The notes beneath the pieces are model-generated. The model did not search any database. It saw nothing but the letters and a program-made list of their open reading frames with translations, and was not told the DNA's origin. 64,000 nucleotides of DNA from Tannerella forsythia (GTDB lineage: Bacteria > Bacteroidota > Bacteroidia > Bacteroidales > Tannerellaceae): assembly GCF_003860135.1 (NCBI RefSeq), contig NZ_RQYN01000002.1, positions 62,001 through 126,000 on the forward strand, in the 5' to 3' direction. Shown one piece after another: positions 38,933 through 47,067 of the stretch (position 1 is its first letter; each line of letters starts with the position of its first letter). A program made the translations under genes and the position numbers.

Positions 38933-38963
38933 CAAATATATACTATTCCTCGTACACATGCAA
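38933..38963 (-). promoter_or_regulatory. Promoter of the macroglobulin-pbpC operon
   Basis: On the minus strand TTG (38963-38961), 20 bases, then TATATTTG (38940-38933), an exact fit to the Bacteroidota promoter. The leader to the ATG at 38786 would be about 140 bases. Confidence 0.75.
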
Positions 38964-39090
38964 GAAAAAAAAGATTTTTCCGTCATGAGAATATCTGGCA
39001 ATACGGTGCATTCGACTATGTAGTCGAAATCGTTAAGTAATCTATTCAAAATAAATTCTCCATAAATTATGTACATTCATTCTCTTTTTT

Positions 39091-39098
39091 TACTTTTG
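39091..39098 (+). promoter_or_regulatory. Candidate -7 box TACTTTTG for pyrE
   Basis: TACTTTTG matches TAnnTTTG exactly and lies 26 bases before the pyrE ATG. The -33 element is not recognisable. Confidence 0.5.
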
Positions 39099-39124
39099 CC
39101 CCTTCGAATTTGGACATAAATATT

Positions 39125-39763
39125 ATGAAAGCATTAGAACGAATCGTAGCAGAAAAATTACTAAAGATCAAGGCCGTAAAATTACAACCGGCTAATCCGT
39201 TCACATGGGCTTCCGGATGGAAATCACCCATTTATTGCGATAACAGGAAAACCCTCTCTTATCCGGCTATACGCACCTTCATCAAACTGGAACTGGCACG
39301 TATCATCTGCGAGAAATACGAACACGTCGATGCCATTGCAGGCGTAGCCACGGGGGCTATTGCCCAAGGAGCTTTGGTGGCTGACCTCCTCGGCCTGCCA
39401 TTCGTATACATCCGTTCGGCACCGAAGGATCACGGACTGGAAAATTTAATCGAAGGCGAATTGAAACCGGGCTCGAAGGTTATCGTTGTCGAAGACCTCG
39501 TCTCTACCGGCGGAAGCAGTCTGAAAGCCGTGAATGCCGTGCGCAATTTCGGATGTCAGGTCATCGGTATGGTCGCGATCTTCACCCATGGTTTCCCGAT
39601 AGCCGAACAGCAGTTTAAAGAGGCAAAAGTATCGCTGACGACACTCTCGAACTATGACGCCGTCATCGAAGAAGCGGTTAAAATCAATTATATTGACGAA
39701 ACGGAAGTAGCCATCCTTCAAGAATGGCGCAAGGACCCTGCGAACTGGGACCCGGACGCTTAA
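39125..39763 (+). CDS. pyrE: Orotate phosphoribosyltransferase PyrE
   Basis: Cytoplasmic enzyme (212 aa) that joins orotate and PRPP to give orotidine 5'-phosphate in pyrimidine synthesis. The PRPP-binding motif is V121-VEDLVSTGGS131, and the N-terminal PANPFTWASGWKSPIYCDNR segment binds the other substrate. ATG 39125 is preferred over the TTG at 39110, which gives the usual N-terminus. It heads a rightward set with an SRPBCC gene and argH. Confidence 0.96.
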   Translation: MKALERIVAEKLLKIKAVKLQPANPFTWASGWKSPIYCDNRKTLSYPAIRTFIKLELARIICEKYEHVDAIAGVATGAIAQGALVADLLGLPFVYIRSAPKDHGLENLIEGELKPGSKVIVVEDLVSTGGSSLKAVNAVRNFGCQVIGMVAIFTHGFPIAEQQFKEAKVSLTTLSNYDAVIEEAVKINYIDETEVAILQEWRKDPANWDPDA

Positions 39764-39781
39764 CATCATGCACATAAACGA

Positions 39782-40216
39782 ATGACAGAATTTACCAGTC
39801 AAGTCAGAACGATCCCGCATAACGACGAGCCTATCTTCTCGATGTTATCGGACCTCTCCAATCTGGAGCGCGTTAAAGCCCGGATTCCGGAAGACAAAAT
39901 CAAACGTTTCTCTTTCTCGAACGACCGTTGTTGTATCGAAATAGATCCGGTAGGTAAGGTCGAGTTCCAAATCGTCGACCGCGAACCGAACAAAACGATC
40001 AAATTCGAAACCGTTCAATCTCCGGTGCCTTTGTCCATGTGGATTCAACTCAAACAAGTGGCAGAAAAAGATACGAAAATGAAGATGACCGTACGCGCCG
40101 AATTGAATCCGTTTATCAAAGCCATGGTTTCAAAGGTGATGCAGGAGGCGGTCGATAAGATATCGGAAGTCATTGCTTCTCTGCCGTACGAATCGGCCGA
40201 GAACGAAAACGCCTAA
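39782..40216 (+). CDS. SRPBCC-family protein
   Basis: Small soluble protein (144 aa) of the START/polyketide-cyclase-like SRPBCC fold, which binds hydrophobic ligands. Visible features are the N-terminal helix region DEPIFSMLSDLSNLERVKARIPE, the beta-rich middle with VGKVEFQIVDREPNKTIKFE, and a long C-terminal helix (about 108-135). The specific ligand is unknown. In Bacteroidales this gene often lies between pyrE and argH, as here (gaps of 18 and 5 bases), so it is probably in one operon with them. Confidence 0.8.
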   Translation: MTEFTSQVRTIPHNDEPIFSMLSDLSNLERVKARIPEDKIKRFSFSNDRCCIEIDPVGKVEFQIVDREPNKTIKFETVQSPVPLSMWIQLKQVAEKDTKMKMTVRAELNPFIKAMVSKVMQEAVDKISEVIASLPYESAENENA

Positions 40217-40221
40217 CGCTT

Positions 40222-41559
40222 ATGTCGCAGAAACTTTGGGAGAAAAACATACAGGTCGATAAGGAAGTAGAACAGTTCACGGTCGGGAGAGATCGTGAAC
40301 TGGATCTTTATCTGGCACCTTACGACATGCTTGGGTCGATAGCACACATCACCATGCTTGAATCGATCGGACTGCTAACGAAGGACGAACTGAAAAGTCT
40401 CCATACGGAACTAAAAAGCATGTATGCCGAAGCCGAGCGTGGTCATTTCGTGATCGAGGACGGTGTGGAAGATGTGCATTCGCAAGTAGAGCTTATGCTC
40501 ACACGCAAGTTGGGCGACATCGGGAAAAAAATCCACAGCGGACGTTCCCGCAACGATCAGGTATTGCTCGATCTGAAACTGTTTACACGCGCTCGAATCC
40601 GTGAACTGGTCAAGTTGACCGGCGATTTATTCGAAGTGTTGATCGACCAGAGCAATCGCCACAAAGACATCCTGATGCCGGGCTATACCCATCTGCAAAT
40701 CGCGATGCCTTCCTCTTTCGGACTTTGGTTCGCAGCCTATGCCGAGAGCTTGGCCGACGATCTTTTGCTGATGCAGGCAGCATATAAGATATGTAACCGC
40801 AACCCGTTAGGTTCTGCGGCAGGATACGGCTCTTCATTCCCGTTGAACCGCTCCATGACGACGGAACTGTTGGGCTTCGACTCGATGAACTACAACGTCG
40901 TTTACGCCCAAATGGGACGAGGAAAAATGGAACGGACCGTCGCCTATGCCATGGCGGGGATAGCGGCAACACTCTCGAAGTTGGCGATGGATGCCTGTCT
41001 CTTTAACAGTCAAAACTTCGGATTCATCCGATTAACCGACTCGTTTACAACCGGTTCCAGCATCATGCCTCACAAAAAGAATCCGGACGTGTTCGAGCTG
41101 ACGCGCGCCAAATGCAATAAGCTTCAAGGGATGCCCCAACAAATCGCATTCATCTGTAGCAACCTGCCTTCCGGATATTTCCGCGACCTGCAAATTATCA
41201 AAGAACTTTTTCTTCCGTCGTTCGATGAATTGAAAGATTGTCTCCGGATGGTCACTCTGATGATGCGCGAAATAAAAATCAACGAACAGATCTTGGACGA
41301 CCCAAAATATTCGCTGCTTTTCAGCGTTGAAGAAGTAAATCGCCTGGTTATGGAAGGAATGCCTTTTCGGGACGCGTATAAAAAAGTAGGTATGGACATC
41401 GAGGCCGGAACGTTTACAGCCGCCCCGACCATCCGTCATACGCACGAAGGAAGTATGGGGCATCTCTGTAATGAGAAGATTGAACGGCTGATGCAACAGA
41501 CGATCGAGGGCTTTCAGTTCGAGAACGTCGACCGGGCCGAAAAAGCATTGCTGGCATGA
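40222..41559 (+). CDS. argH: Argininosuccinate lyase ArgH
   Basis: Cytoplasmic enzyme (445 aa) that splits argininosuccinate to arginine and fumarate. The fumarase/lyase superfamily signature is G278-SSIMPHKKNP288 with the catalytic serine in this loop. The HSGRSRNDQ motif and PGYTHLQIAMP, both typical of ArgH, are present. Its last bases overlap the next gene by an ATGA junction, which couples it to the Rieske-like lipoprotein. Confidence 0.96.
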   Translation: MSQKLWEKNIQVDKEVEQFTVGRDRELDLYLAPYDMLGSIAHITMLESIGLLTKDELKSLHTELKSMYAEAERGHFVIEDGVEDVHSQVELMLTRKLGDIGKKIHSGRSRNDQVLLDLKLFTRARIRELVKLTGDLFEVLIDQSNRHKDILMPGYTHLQIAMPSSFGLWFAAYAESLADDLLLMQAAYKICNRNPLGSAAGYGSSFPLNRSMTTELLGFDSMNYNVVYAQMGRGKMERTVAYAMAGIAATLSKLAMDACLFNSQNFGFIRLTDSFTTGSSIMPHKKNPDVFELTRAKCNKLQGMPQQIAFICSNLPSGYFRDLQIIKELFLPSFDELKDCLRMVTLMMREIKINEQILDDPKYSLLFSVEEVNRLVMEGMPFRDAYKKVGMDIEAGTFTAAPTIRHTHEGSMGHLCNEKIERLMQQTIEGFQFENVDRAEKALLA

Positions 41560-42023
41560 GAAAGAAGTTCTATTTAATCTTATTCGTAGTGTTCGGATGG
41601 TTGGCTTGTACGGAAGAACATCCCATACTCAATTATCCGGTAGATCTATTTTTAGACACCCAGTATAGCGACAAAAATATCCGCAGAGGGAATATTCTCG
41701 GATACCAGACTTATACAATCGAAGATATGCGGGAAAGACCTTTCGAAATAAGGGCGACCGGTTATGGTGGCGTATTGGTCGTACGCGCATTGGATGGAGA
41801 ATGTTACGCCTTCGACTTGGCCTGTCCGCACGAAAATGACCGCGCAACTCTTATCTCCGTAGATCAGGATCGTACCACGGCCACTTGTCCGAAATGCAAG
41901 ACCGTTTATGATATCAGTGCCGCAACTGTTCCGGGTATTCCCATCAAAGGAGTCAGTAAATCTCAGTTAAAAAAATACTCCGTTCACGAAAACGGCAGCA
42001 AAATCATCATACGAAACTACTAA
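41556..42023 (+). CDS. Rieske-like lipoprotein with unusual ligand set
   Basis: Small lipoprotein (155 aa): signal peptide 1-17 and lipobox GWLAC with Cys 18. The C-terminal half has the Rieske fold pattern: C90-P-H92 as the first ligand pair and C111-P-K-C114 as the second, 18 residues apart. In a true Rieske centre the fourth ligand is histidine (CxxH); here it is cysteine, giving three Cys and one His. It may still bind an iron-sulphur cluster, or another metal. Similar lipoproteins occur in Bacteroidales without known function. It is coupled to argH and is not obviously part of arginine synthesis. Confidence 0.8.
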   Translation: MRKKFYLILFVVFGWLACTEEHPILNYPVDLFLDTQYSDKNIRRGNILGYQTYTIEDMRERPFEIRATGYGGVLVVRALDGECYAFDLACPHENDRATLISVDQDRTTATCPKCKTVYDISAATVPGIPIKGVSKSQLKKYSVHENGSKIIIRNY

Positions 42024-42157
42024 TCGATATGCCGCGGGATTCGGCCGATTGTAAAATCGTTGGTTTATCCTTTCCTAAAGCAACATTTACGCGTCGAGTG
42101 GTGCAAAACTTGTAACGAGACGAACGGCAGGGATGTGGCGTTTTTAAAAATATCATG

Positions 42158-42165
42158 TAAATTTG
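42158..42165 (+). promoter_or_regulatory. Candidate -7 box TAAATTTG for the aminotransferase cassette
   Basis: TAAATTTG fits TAnnTTTG; TGTG at 42134-42137 lies 20 bases upstream as a weak -33. A short hairpin, CGCCAA with TTGGCG, sits at about 42167-42183 directly before the ATG at 42185. Confidence 0.5.
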
Positions 42166-42184
42166 CCGCCAAATAAATTGGCGA

Positions 42185-43231
42185 ATGGACACAAAAACGA
42201 ATTTCCTCGACCGTAACGAATTTAATTTCGATCCGGCTCCCGAAGCAATAGAAGCCATTAAGAGCTTCGACGTAAAAAAACTGTGTTTTTATACCCGTAT
42301 TTTCAACCAGGGAAAAAAAAGCATTTTTTCGGAGTATCTCTCGGCGACATACGGCATTGATGAAGCACAGGTACTTATCGGTTATGGAGGCGAAGACATC
42401 CTGAAGCAAGTCGTACATTTTTTTCTTACCGAAGACGATCGGAAGACCATCCTGATCCCGAACTTCTCGTGGTGGTACTATAAATCCATTGCCGAAGAGG
42501 TGAACGGTCGCAGCATCATGTATCCTATCTACGAAGAAGGCGACACGTTTACTTATGCCATTGACGAGCTTAGGCAAACCATCGAACGTGAAAACCCGAA
42601 GATCGTACTGCTCGCTTCGCCTAATAATCCGACAGGCAATATGCTTACGCCGGAAGAGCTGAAAACGATCTGTTCGTTTGTTCCCGCCTCGTCAGTCGTA
42701 TTGGTGGACGAATCATACGCCTCGTTCGTAAGCCACGATAACAGCTATGTAAAAGCATTGATCGAAGCTTTTCCGAACATCATTATTACACGCACCCTTT
42801 CCAAATTCTACGGACTTCCCGGATTACGTCTGGGCTTCGGATTTATGAGCCGGGAACTCGAACGATTCACCAGATACAGCACAAAGTACCTCGGATATAA
42901 CCGCCTCTCGGAAGAAGTCGGTATCGCGGTACTGAAAGCAGAAAGTTACTACCGGAAAATCGCCGAGTCGATGAATGCCGACCGACGTCTTTACGAACAG
43001 GAGATCGGCCTTCTGCCCGGCTTCAAGGTCTACCGATCGAATGCCAATTTCATCCTGATCAAGTATCCCCCAGCATTGAGAGCCGGCCTTCAGGAAGCTT
43101 TGGGTACAGCCGATTACAAAATCAAATTTATGGACGAACCGGAGCTCGATTCACACGTGCGCATTACGATCGGAAGACCCGAGCAGAACCGCACCGTAAT
43201 CGACATCATTAAAAAAGTCGCTGCTTCATGA
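42185..43231 (+). CDS. PLP-dependent aminotransferase, HisC-like (fold type I)
   Basis: Class I/II aminotransferase (348 aa). The PLP lysine is K207 in RTLSKFYGLPGLRLGFG; ASPNNPTGN and VDESYASF are the usual cofactor-binding segments. It resembles histidinol-phosphate aminotransferase, but the genes after it are not histidine genes. It overlaps the nucleotidyltransferase gene by ATGA, and in some Bacteroidales the two activities are joined in one protein, which suggests a shared pathway. It may aminate a small alcohol or sugar-like precursor, or work as a decarboxylase of the L-threonine-phosphate type; the substrate cannot be told here. Confidence 0.88.
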   Translation: MDTKTNFLDRNEFNFDPAPEAIEAIKSFDVKKLCFYTRIFNQGKKSIFSEYLSATYGIDEAQVLIGYGGEDILKQVVHFFLTEDDRKTILIPNFSWWYYKSIAEEVNGRSIMYPIYEEGDTFTYAIDELRQTIERENPKIVLLASPNNPTGNMLTPEELKTICSFVPASSVVLVDESYASFVSHDNSYVKALIEAFPNIIITRTLSKFYGLPGLRLGFGFMSRELERFTRYSTKYLGYNRLSEEVGIAVLKAESYYRKIAESMNADRRLYEQEIGLLPGFKVYRSNANFILIKYPPALRAGLQEALGTADYKIKFMDEPELDSHVRITIGRPEQNRTVIDIIKKVAAS

Positions 43232-43971
43232 AAGCCTTGATTCTGGCAGCCGGCATGGCTTCGCGATTACGTCCGCTGACCGACCACACCCCTAAATGTC
43301 TGCTTCGAATTGGCGAACAATGTTTGCTCGAACGTACTATCGGCGCATTGCAAGCCAACGGAATCGACGACGCGACGATCGTCACCGGCTATCTTGCCGA
43401 ACAAATCGAGACGTTCGTCAATGAGCGATTTCCACAACTACGATGTACATTCATCCGGAACGAAAATTATGCCTCGACAAATAACATCTACTCGCTCTGG
43501 TTAGCTCGAGACGTGATGAGAGGTAGCGATTTTCTCCTTCTGGACAGCGATATCTTCTTTGCTCCGGAATTGATCACCGCCTTGATCCAAAGCCCATCGT
43601 CCGACTGCTTGGCACTCAACCGCCACCCGCTCGGCGAAGAAGAAATCAAAGTCATTGCCGATGCGAAGGGCAAAGTTGTTGAAATCAGTAAAACATGCCG
43701 CATCGAAGCGGCTATCGGGGAATCGATCGGAATCGAAAAAATTTCATCGGCTTATGCGCACGATCTGTTCGACGAACTCGACCGAATGATCGTGTGTGAA
43801 AACCTCGGACATGTCTTTTACGAACAAGCCTTCGAACGACTGATCGCCAAAGGCCAAACATTCGACATCGTCGACACTACGGAGATCTTTTCGATGGAAA
43901 TCGATACGGTTGACGACTTCCTTCTGGCGGAAAAAAATTATACGCTACTGAAACAAAAGCAATCTTCATGA
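43228..43971 (+). CDS. Nucleotidyltransferase, LicC-like
   Basis: Cytoplasmic sugar- or alcohol-phosphate nucleotidyltransferase (247 aa). The N-terminal signature LAAGMASRLRPLTDHTPKCLL binds NTP; the metal-binding acidic residues are D106 and D108 in LLLDSDIFF. The segment ENYASTNNIYSLWLA (about 79-93) is close to that of LicC choline-phosphate cytidylyltransferases. It may make a CDP-linked small head group. Overlaps of four bases with both neighbours tie it to the aminotransferase and the TagF-like transferase. Confidence 0.85.
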   Translation: MKALILAAGMASRLRPLTDHTPKCLLRIGEQCLLERTIGALQANGIDDATIVTGYLAEQIETFVNERFPQLRCTFIRNENYASTNNIYSLWLARDVMRGSDFLLLDSDIFFAPELITALIQSPSSDCLALNRHPLGEEEIKVIADAKGKVVEISKTCRIEAAIGESIGIEKISSAYAHDLFDELDRMIVCENLGHVFYEQAFERLIAKGQTFDIVDTTEIFSMEIDTVDDFLLAEKNYTLLKQKQSS

Positions 43972-45050
43972 CGGATATACGAAAAGGACTGCGCGTCGTG
44001 CTGTTTTGCGAGCATCAATATGCGATCAATATCCTGCAACCGATCGAGACAGAAATACGCAACAACCTGAATGATTGCGGATACGAGATGTTATGGTTTG
44101 TCGATCGACGGCACATCCCGGAGTTCCCGCTGAAAAACGATACCCGCTGGACACATTCCATGCAGGAAGTCTACGATTTCTCACCCGAGGTTATCTTTGT
44201 GCCCGGCAACATCGTGCCTTATTATTTGCCCGGAGTCAAAGCCGAAATTTTTCACGGTTACGCGGCCGAGAAAAAAGACCACTGGATCATTCGTCGATAT
44301 ATCGACATTTATCTGACGCAGGGGCCCTTCTTCACCCGGGGATTCGAGGCGCTGGCACGTAAATACAAAGACTTCGAGGTCAAAGAGACGGGCTGGTCAC
44401 GGCAGGACTGGATTCATCAGAACCGGCATGCCTTCGACGAAGAGAAGCAACAATGGTTAGCCACGCATAACCGGGAGCATCTGGTGCTTTACGCACCTAC
44501 GTTTTCGCCGTCACTGACCTCCGTGCCACATCTGCGCGAAGGACTAAAACAGCTGGCAGACCAACGAAACATTCTGCTCCTTCTCAAACTCCATCCGCTG
44601 ACGAAGCCCGAATGGGTAGCAAACTACCGGTCGTTGGCAGACGAGCATACGAACATCGTGTGGATCGACGACCATAACATCACGAAATACCAACTGATGG
44701 CAGACGTGATGATCAGCGATACTTCATCAACCATATACGAATTCCTGTTACTCGATAAGCCGGTCATCACCTACAAAGCCGTCGCGAAAGACAAATTCTG
44801 GCTCGACATCGACCATGCCGACCTGCTGCCTGAAGCTTTCGATGAAGTACTCGACAGTCCTATGTTCAAGGAGAAGCGCCGGTGGGTGATCGATAACTAC
44901 GACCCGCATAACCACGGTAAGGTATGCCGCAATATGTTACTTGCCGTACACGACTATATCGACCGTCACGGGGTGCCGCGTGAACGCAAACTGAACCTCT
45001 GGCGCAAATATAAAAGCATCAAAACCTTCGGAAAGATCGTACGCAAGTAA
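43968..45050 (+). CDS. CDP-glycerol glycerophosphotransferase-family protein (TagB/TagF-like)
   Basis: Transferase (360 aa) related to the teichoic acid polymerases TagB and TagF, which move phospho-alcohols from CDP donors to lipid-linked acceptors. Key residues of the family are H97 (FHGYAAEKKD), the HP pair at 209-210 (LKLHPLTKP), and S250-DTSS with E258 (CDP-binding). No membrane segment is visible, so it is probably cytoplasmic or peripheral. As this is a Gram-negative lineage, the product is more likely a decoration of a glycan or lipid than a wall teichoic acid. It is the last gene of the three-gene cassette. Confidence 0.85.
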   Translation: MTDIRKGLRVVLFCEHQYAINILQPIETEIRNNLNDCGYEMLWFVDRRHIPEFPLKNDTRWTHSMQEVYDFSPEVIFVPGNIVPYYLPGVKAEIFHGYAAEKKDHWIIRRYIDIYLTQGPFFTRGFEALARKYKDFEVKETGWSRQDWIHQNRHAFDEEKQQWLATHNREHLVLYAPTFSPSLTSVPHLREGLKQLADQRNILLLLKLHPLTKPEWVANYRSLADEHTNIVWIDDHNITKYQLMADVMISDTSSTIYEFLLLDKPVITYKAVAKDKFWLDIDHADLLPEAFDEVLDSPMFKEKRRWVIDNYDPHNHGKVCRNMLLAVHDYIDRHGVPRERKLNLWRKYKSIKTFGKIVRK

Positions 45051-45686
45051 CTATTTCCGTCCGAAGTCGGCGGGTATTTCACCCCAGGCTGCCGTATCCC
45101 ATTTCAGGATTCGCGTCGTGTAGGTATTTTCACGCAACCATTTCTCCGCTCGGCGAATCAGTTCGAAAATCGGGGCATTAGCCGCGTTCTGTTCTAACTT
45201 CGTCCGGCATTTTTTAAGTCGTACCCATTGCATGGCATTACGACTGTCGGAATAAATCGGCATCGCACAGTTGCTTTTCTTGAACAGTGCCAGCCCATGC
45301 ACCAGCGCCAGAAACTCGCCGATATTATTCGTCCCCTGCGCCATAGGCCCGATGCGAAAAATCTCCTGTCCCGTCTCGACGTACACCCCCCGATATTCCA
45401 TATCGCCGGGGTTACCGCTACAAGCGGCATCGACTGCAAGACTCTGCACGATGTAGGGAACTTCACCCTCGCGACGAAGCGACTTGGCAGACGACGCAGC
45501 CTGCTTCCCGATGTACTCATAAGGCGATTGGCGCAGAGCTGTTTCGGCCTCGGAACGCGAAGCGAACGACTTGTAAAGAGCCCCCTCAAACCCCACGGTC
45601 TGTAGTTTACACTCCGTCCAATTCTCATAAATCCCGGGACAAACGCCCCGCCATACCACATAATATTTCTGTTTTGACTTTCCCAT
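45051..45686 (-). CDS. rnhA: Ribonuclease HI with N-terminal viroplasmin domain
   Basis: Enzyme (211 aa) that cuts the RNA of RNA-DNA hybrids. The N-terminal 50 residues (KYYVVWRGVCPGIYENWTEC, KSFASRSEAETAL) form the viroplasmin/hybrid-binding domain. The RNase H fold has catalytic residues D86 (VDAACSGNPG), E124 (NNIGEFLAL), D147 (IYSDSRNA) and probably D197. The frame is open far upstream to 45947, but ATG 45686 starts the conserved domain. It converges with the TagF-like gene, stop to stop with no gap. Confidence 0.94.
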   Translation of the reverse strand: MGKSKQKYYVVWRGVCPGIYENWTECKLQTVGFEGALYKSFASRSEAETALRQSPYEYIGKQAASSAKSLRREGEVPYIVQSLAVDAACSGNPGDMEYRGVYVETGQEIFRIGPMAQGTNNIGEFLALVHGLALFKKSNCAMPIYSDSRNAMQWVRLKKCRTKLEQNAANAPIFELIRRAEKWLRENTYTTRILKWDTAAWGEIPADFGRK

Positions 45687-45761
45687 CCGCTTTTCCGTTT
45701 TTGTAGCAACGAACGGCCGGCAGAATACCGATACCGCACGATCTCTTCCGGATTTTCCGCA

Positions 45762-45769
45762 CAAAAGTA
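45762..45769 (-). promoter_or_regulatory. Candidate -7 box TACTTTTG for rnhA
   Basis: The minus strand 45769-45762 reads TACTTTTG, an exact TAnnTTTG. The -33 element is weak. The leader to the ATG at 45686 would be about 70 bases, which also supports that start. Confidence 0.5.
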
Positions 45770-45893
45770 AACATTTTTTTTCGTAGTGGCTAAGTGCTTT
45801 TCCCGAGCTCGTTTGAAGAAATTCCACACAAGCCCATGAAATCGCTTCTGTTATTTTTTGTTGTTTTTCTTTTACAATCTCAAAAAAAACGAT

Positions 45894-45901
45894 TACCTTT
45901 G
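45894..45901 (+). promoter_or_regulatory. Candidate -7 box TACCTTTG for the TlpA-like lipoprotein gene
   Basis: TACCTTTG is an exact TAnnTTTG match, 20 bases before the ATG at 45922. The -33 region is a T-rich stretch without TTTG at the right distance. Confidence 0.48.
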
Positions 45902-45921
45902 ACACGAAATTTTCAGGAAAT

Positions 45922-47043
45922 ATGAATCTGAAAAAACTATTATTCATCGGGTGTATCTCCTATCTGTTCGCGGCATGTACCAAAGATGCGGCTTATCAGG
46001 TAGATATAAAGCTCTCCAATCTGGAAGCGCAAGATATCTATGCCGTATTCGAAGCTCTCGACAGCAAACACGTAGATACGATCGTCTGCCGGCCGTCCGA
46101 AACCATCTCGATCATACGGCAGGAAGGAGCGTATACGACCCTCACCATTTATTTCGAAAACCATAAGGATTGGATTACCGTCTATCTCGAGCCGCATAAG
46201 AAGATTACCGTCAGTGGAGACGCGCTCTATCCGCGACTCGTGCAAATCAAAGGTACGCGCACCAACGAACTGTTGTCCGATTTTCGGAAGAAAGTCGCGC
46301 CGTTGTTGAAAGAAAAAACCGAACTCTCCGGATCCATCGATACCGCGACACATATTCGGCCCGACCATAATAAGGCAGAGCATACATCACGTTTGGCCAA
46401 TATCGATCATGAATTGACGACACAAGCCGAACATTTCATCCGCAAACATCCCGACGACGAGGCTTCGGCCGTTCTGATACAGGAATACTTCCTCGATCCC
46501 GAAAATCCGCTTCCCGCCGAGACACTGATTAACATACTCGATGCGAAACTAAACGATTCGTATATCGTCAAAAACCTTAAGGCTTACTGTCAGAGAGCGA
46601 AACAAACGATCGTCGGAGCACAGGCTCCCGATTTCGAGATAACCAACATCTACGGAACTCCCTATACGCGTCATTCGTTTGCCGGCAAGTATTGCGTGCT
46701 TGCTTTCACCGCTACGTGGTGCGACTTGTGCCAAATCGAAAACATGCTGCTGGACAAGATTGCCCAAGCCTCCCGTCCCGAATCACTCGATATCATGCTC
46801 ATCAGTCTCGACGAAGACCCGCAGAAGGTTCGCGATTTTATCAAAAACCAGACCATACGCTGGAACATTTGTACCGACTCGGCCGGACAAGCCATCCACT
46901 TGTTGGAGGCTTACAACATCAGCTCGCTTCCCCGCTGTTTCGTGCTTGATAAGAACGGAACGATTGTTCTGAAAACGGATAACGGCATCGAGCTGAAACA
47001 AAGCCTCGAAACTTTGGGAGTTATTCCCAATGGCGAAAAATAA
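45922..47043 (+). CDS. TlpA-like thioredoxin-domain lipoprotein
   Basis: Lipoprotein (373 aa): signal peptide and lipobox LFAAC with Cys 19. Residues about 25-110 form a DUF4369-like beta domain, the middle is helical, and the C-terminus (about 235-373) is a thioredoxin fold with active site W266-C-D-L-C270 and a cis-proline region SSLPRCFV. Such proteins reduce disulphides or deliver electrons in the periplasm of Bacteroidota, often for cytochrome or surface protein maturation. cobU follows by 24 bases and may be in the same transcript. Confidence 0.9.
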   Translation: MNLKKLLFIGCISYLFAACTKDAAYQVDIKLSNLEAQDIYAVFEALDSKHVDTIVCRPSETISIIRQEGAYTTLTIYFENHKDWITVYLEPHKKITVSGDALYPRLVQIKGTRTNELLSDFRKKVAPLLKEKTELSGSIDTATHIRPDHNKAEHTSRLANIDHELTTQAEHFIRKHPDDEASAVLIQEYFLDPENPLPAETLINILDAKLNDSYIVKNLKAYCQRAKQTIVGAQAPDFEITNIYGTPYTRHSFAGKYCVLAFTATWCDLCQIENMLLDKIAQASRPESLDIMLISLDEDPQKVRDFIKNQTIRWNICTDSAGQAIHLLEAYNISSLPRCFVLDKNGTIVLKTDNGIELKQSLETLGVIPNGEK

Positions 47044-47067
47044 ATACAAAACAAGGCACTTCGAGCG

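Larger units (their letters stand above)
38787..39124. other. Divergent intergenic region between macroglobulin and pyrE genes
   Basis: About 340 bases, AT-rich, holding the promoters for both directions (38933-38963 leftward and 39091-39098 rightward). I see no other gene or structure in it. Confidence 0.6.

Noticed and set aside
42185-43231. Calling the aminotransferase hisC of histidine synthesis
   Set aside because: No his genes nearby and it overlaps a LicC-like gene; a surface-decoration role fits better.
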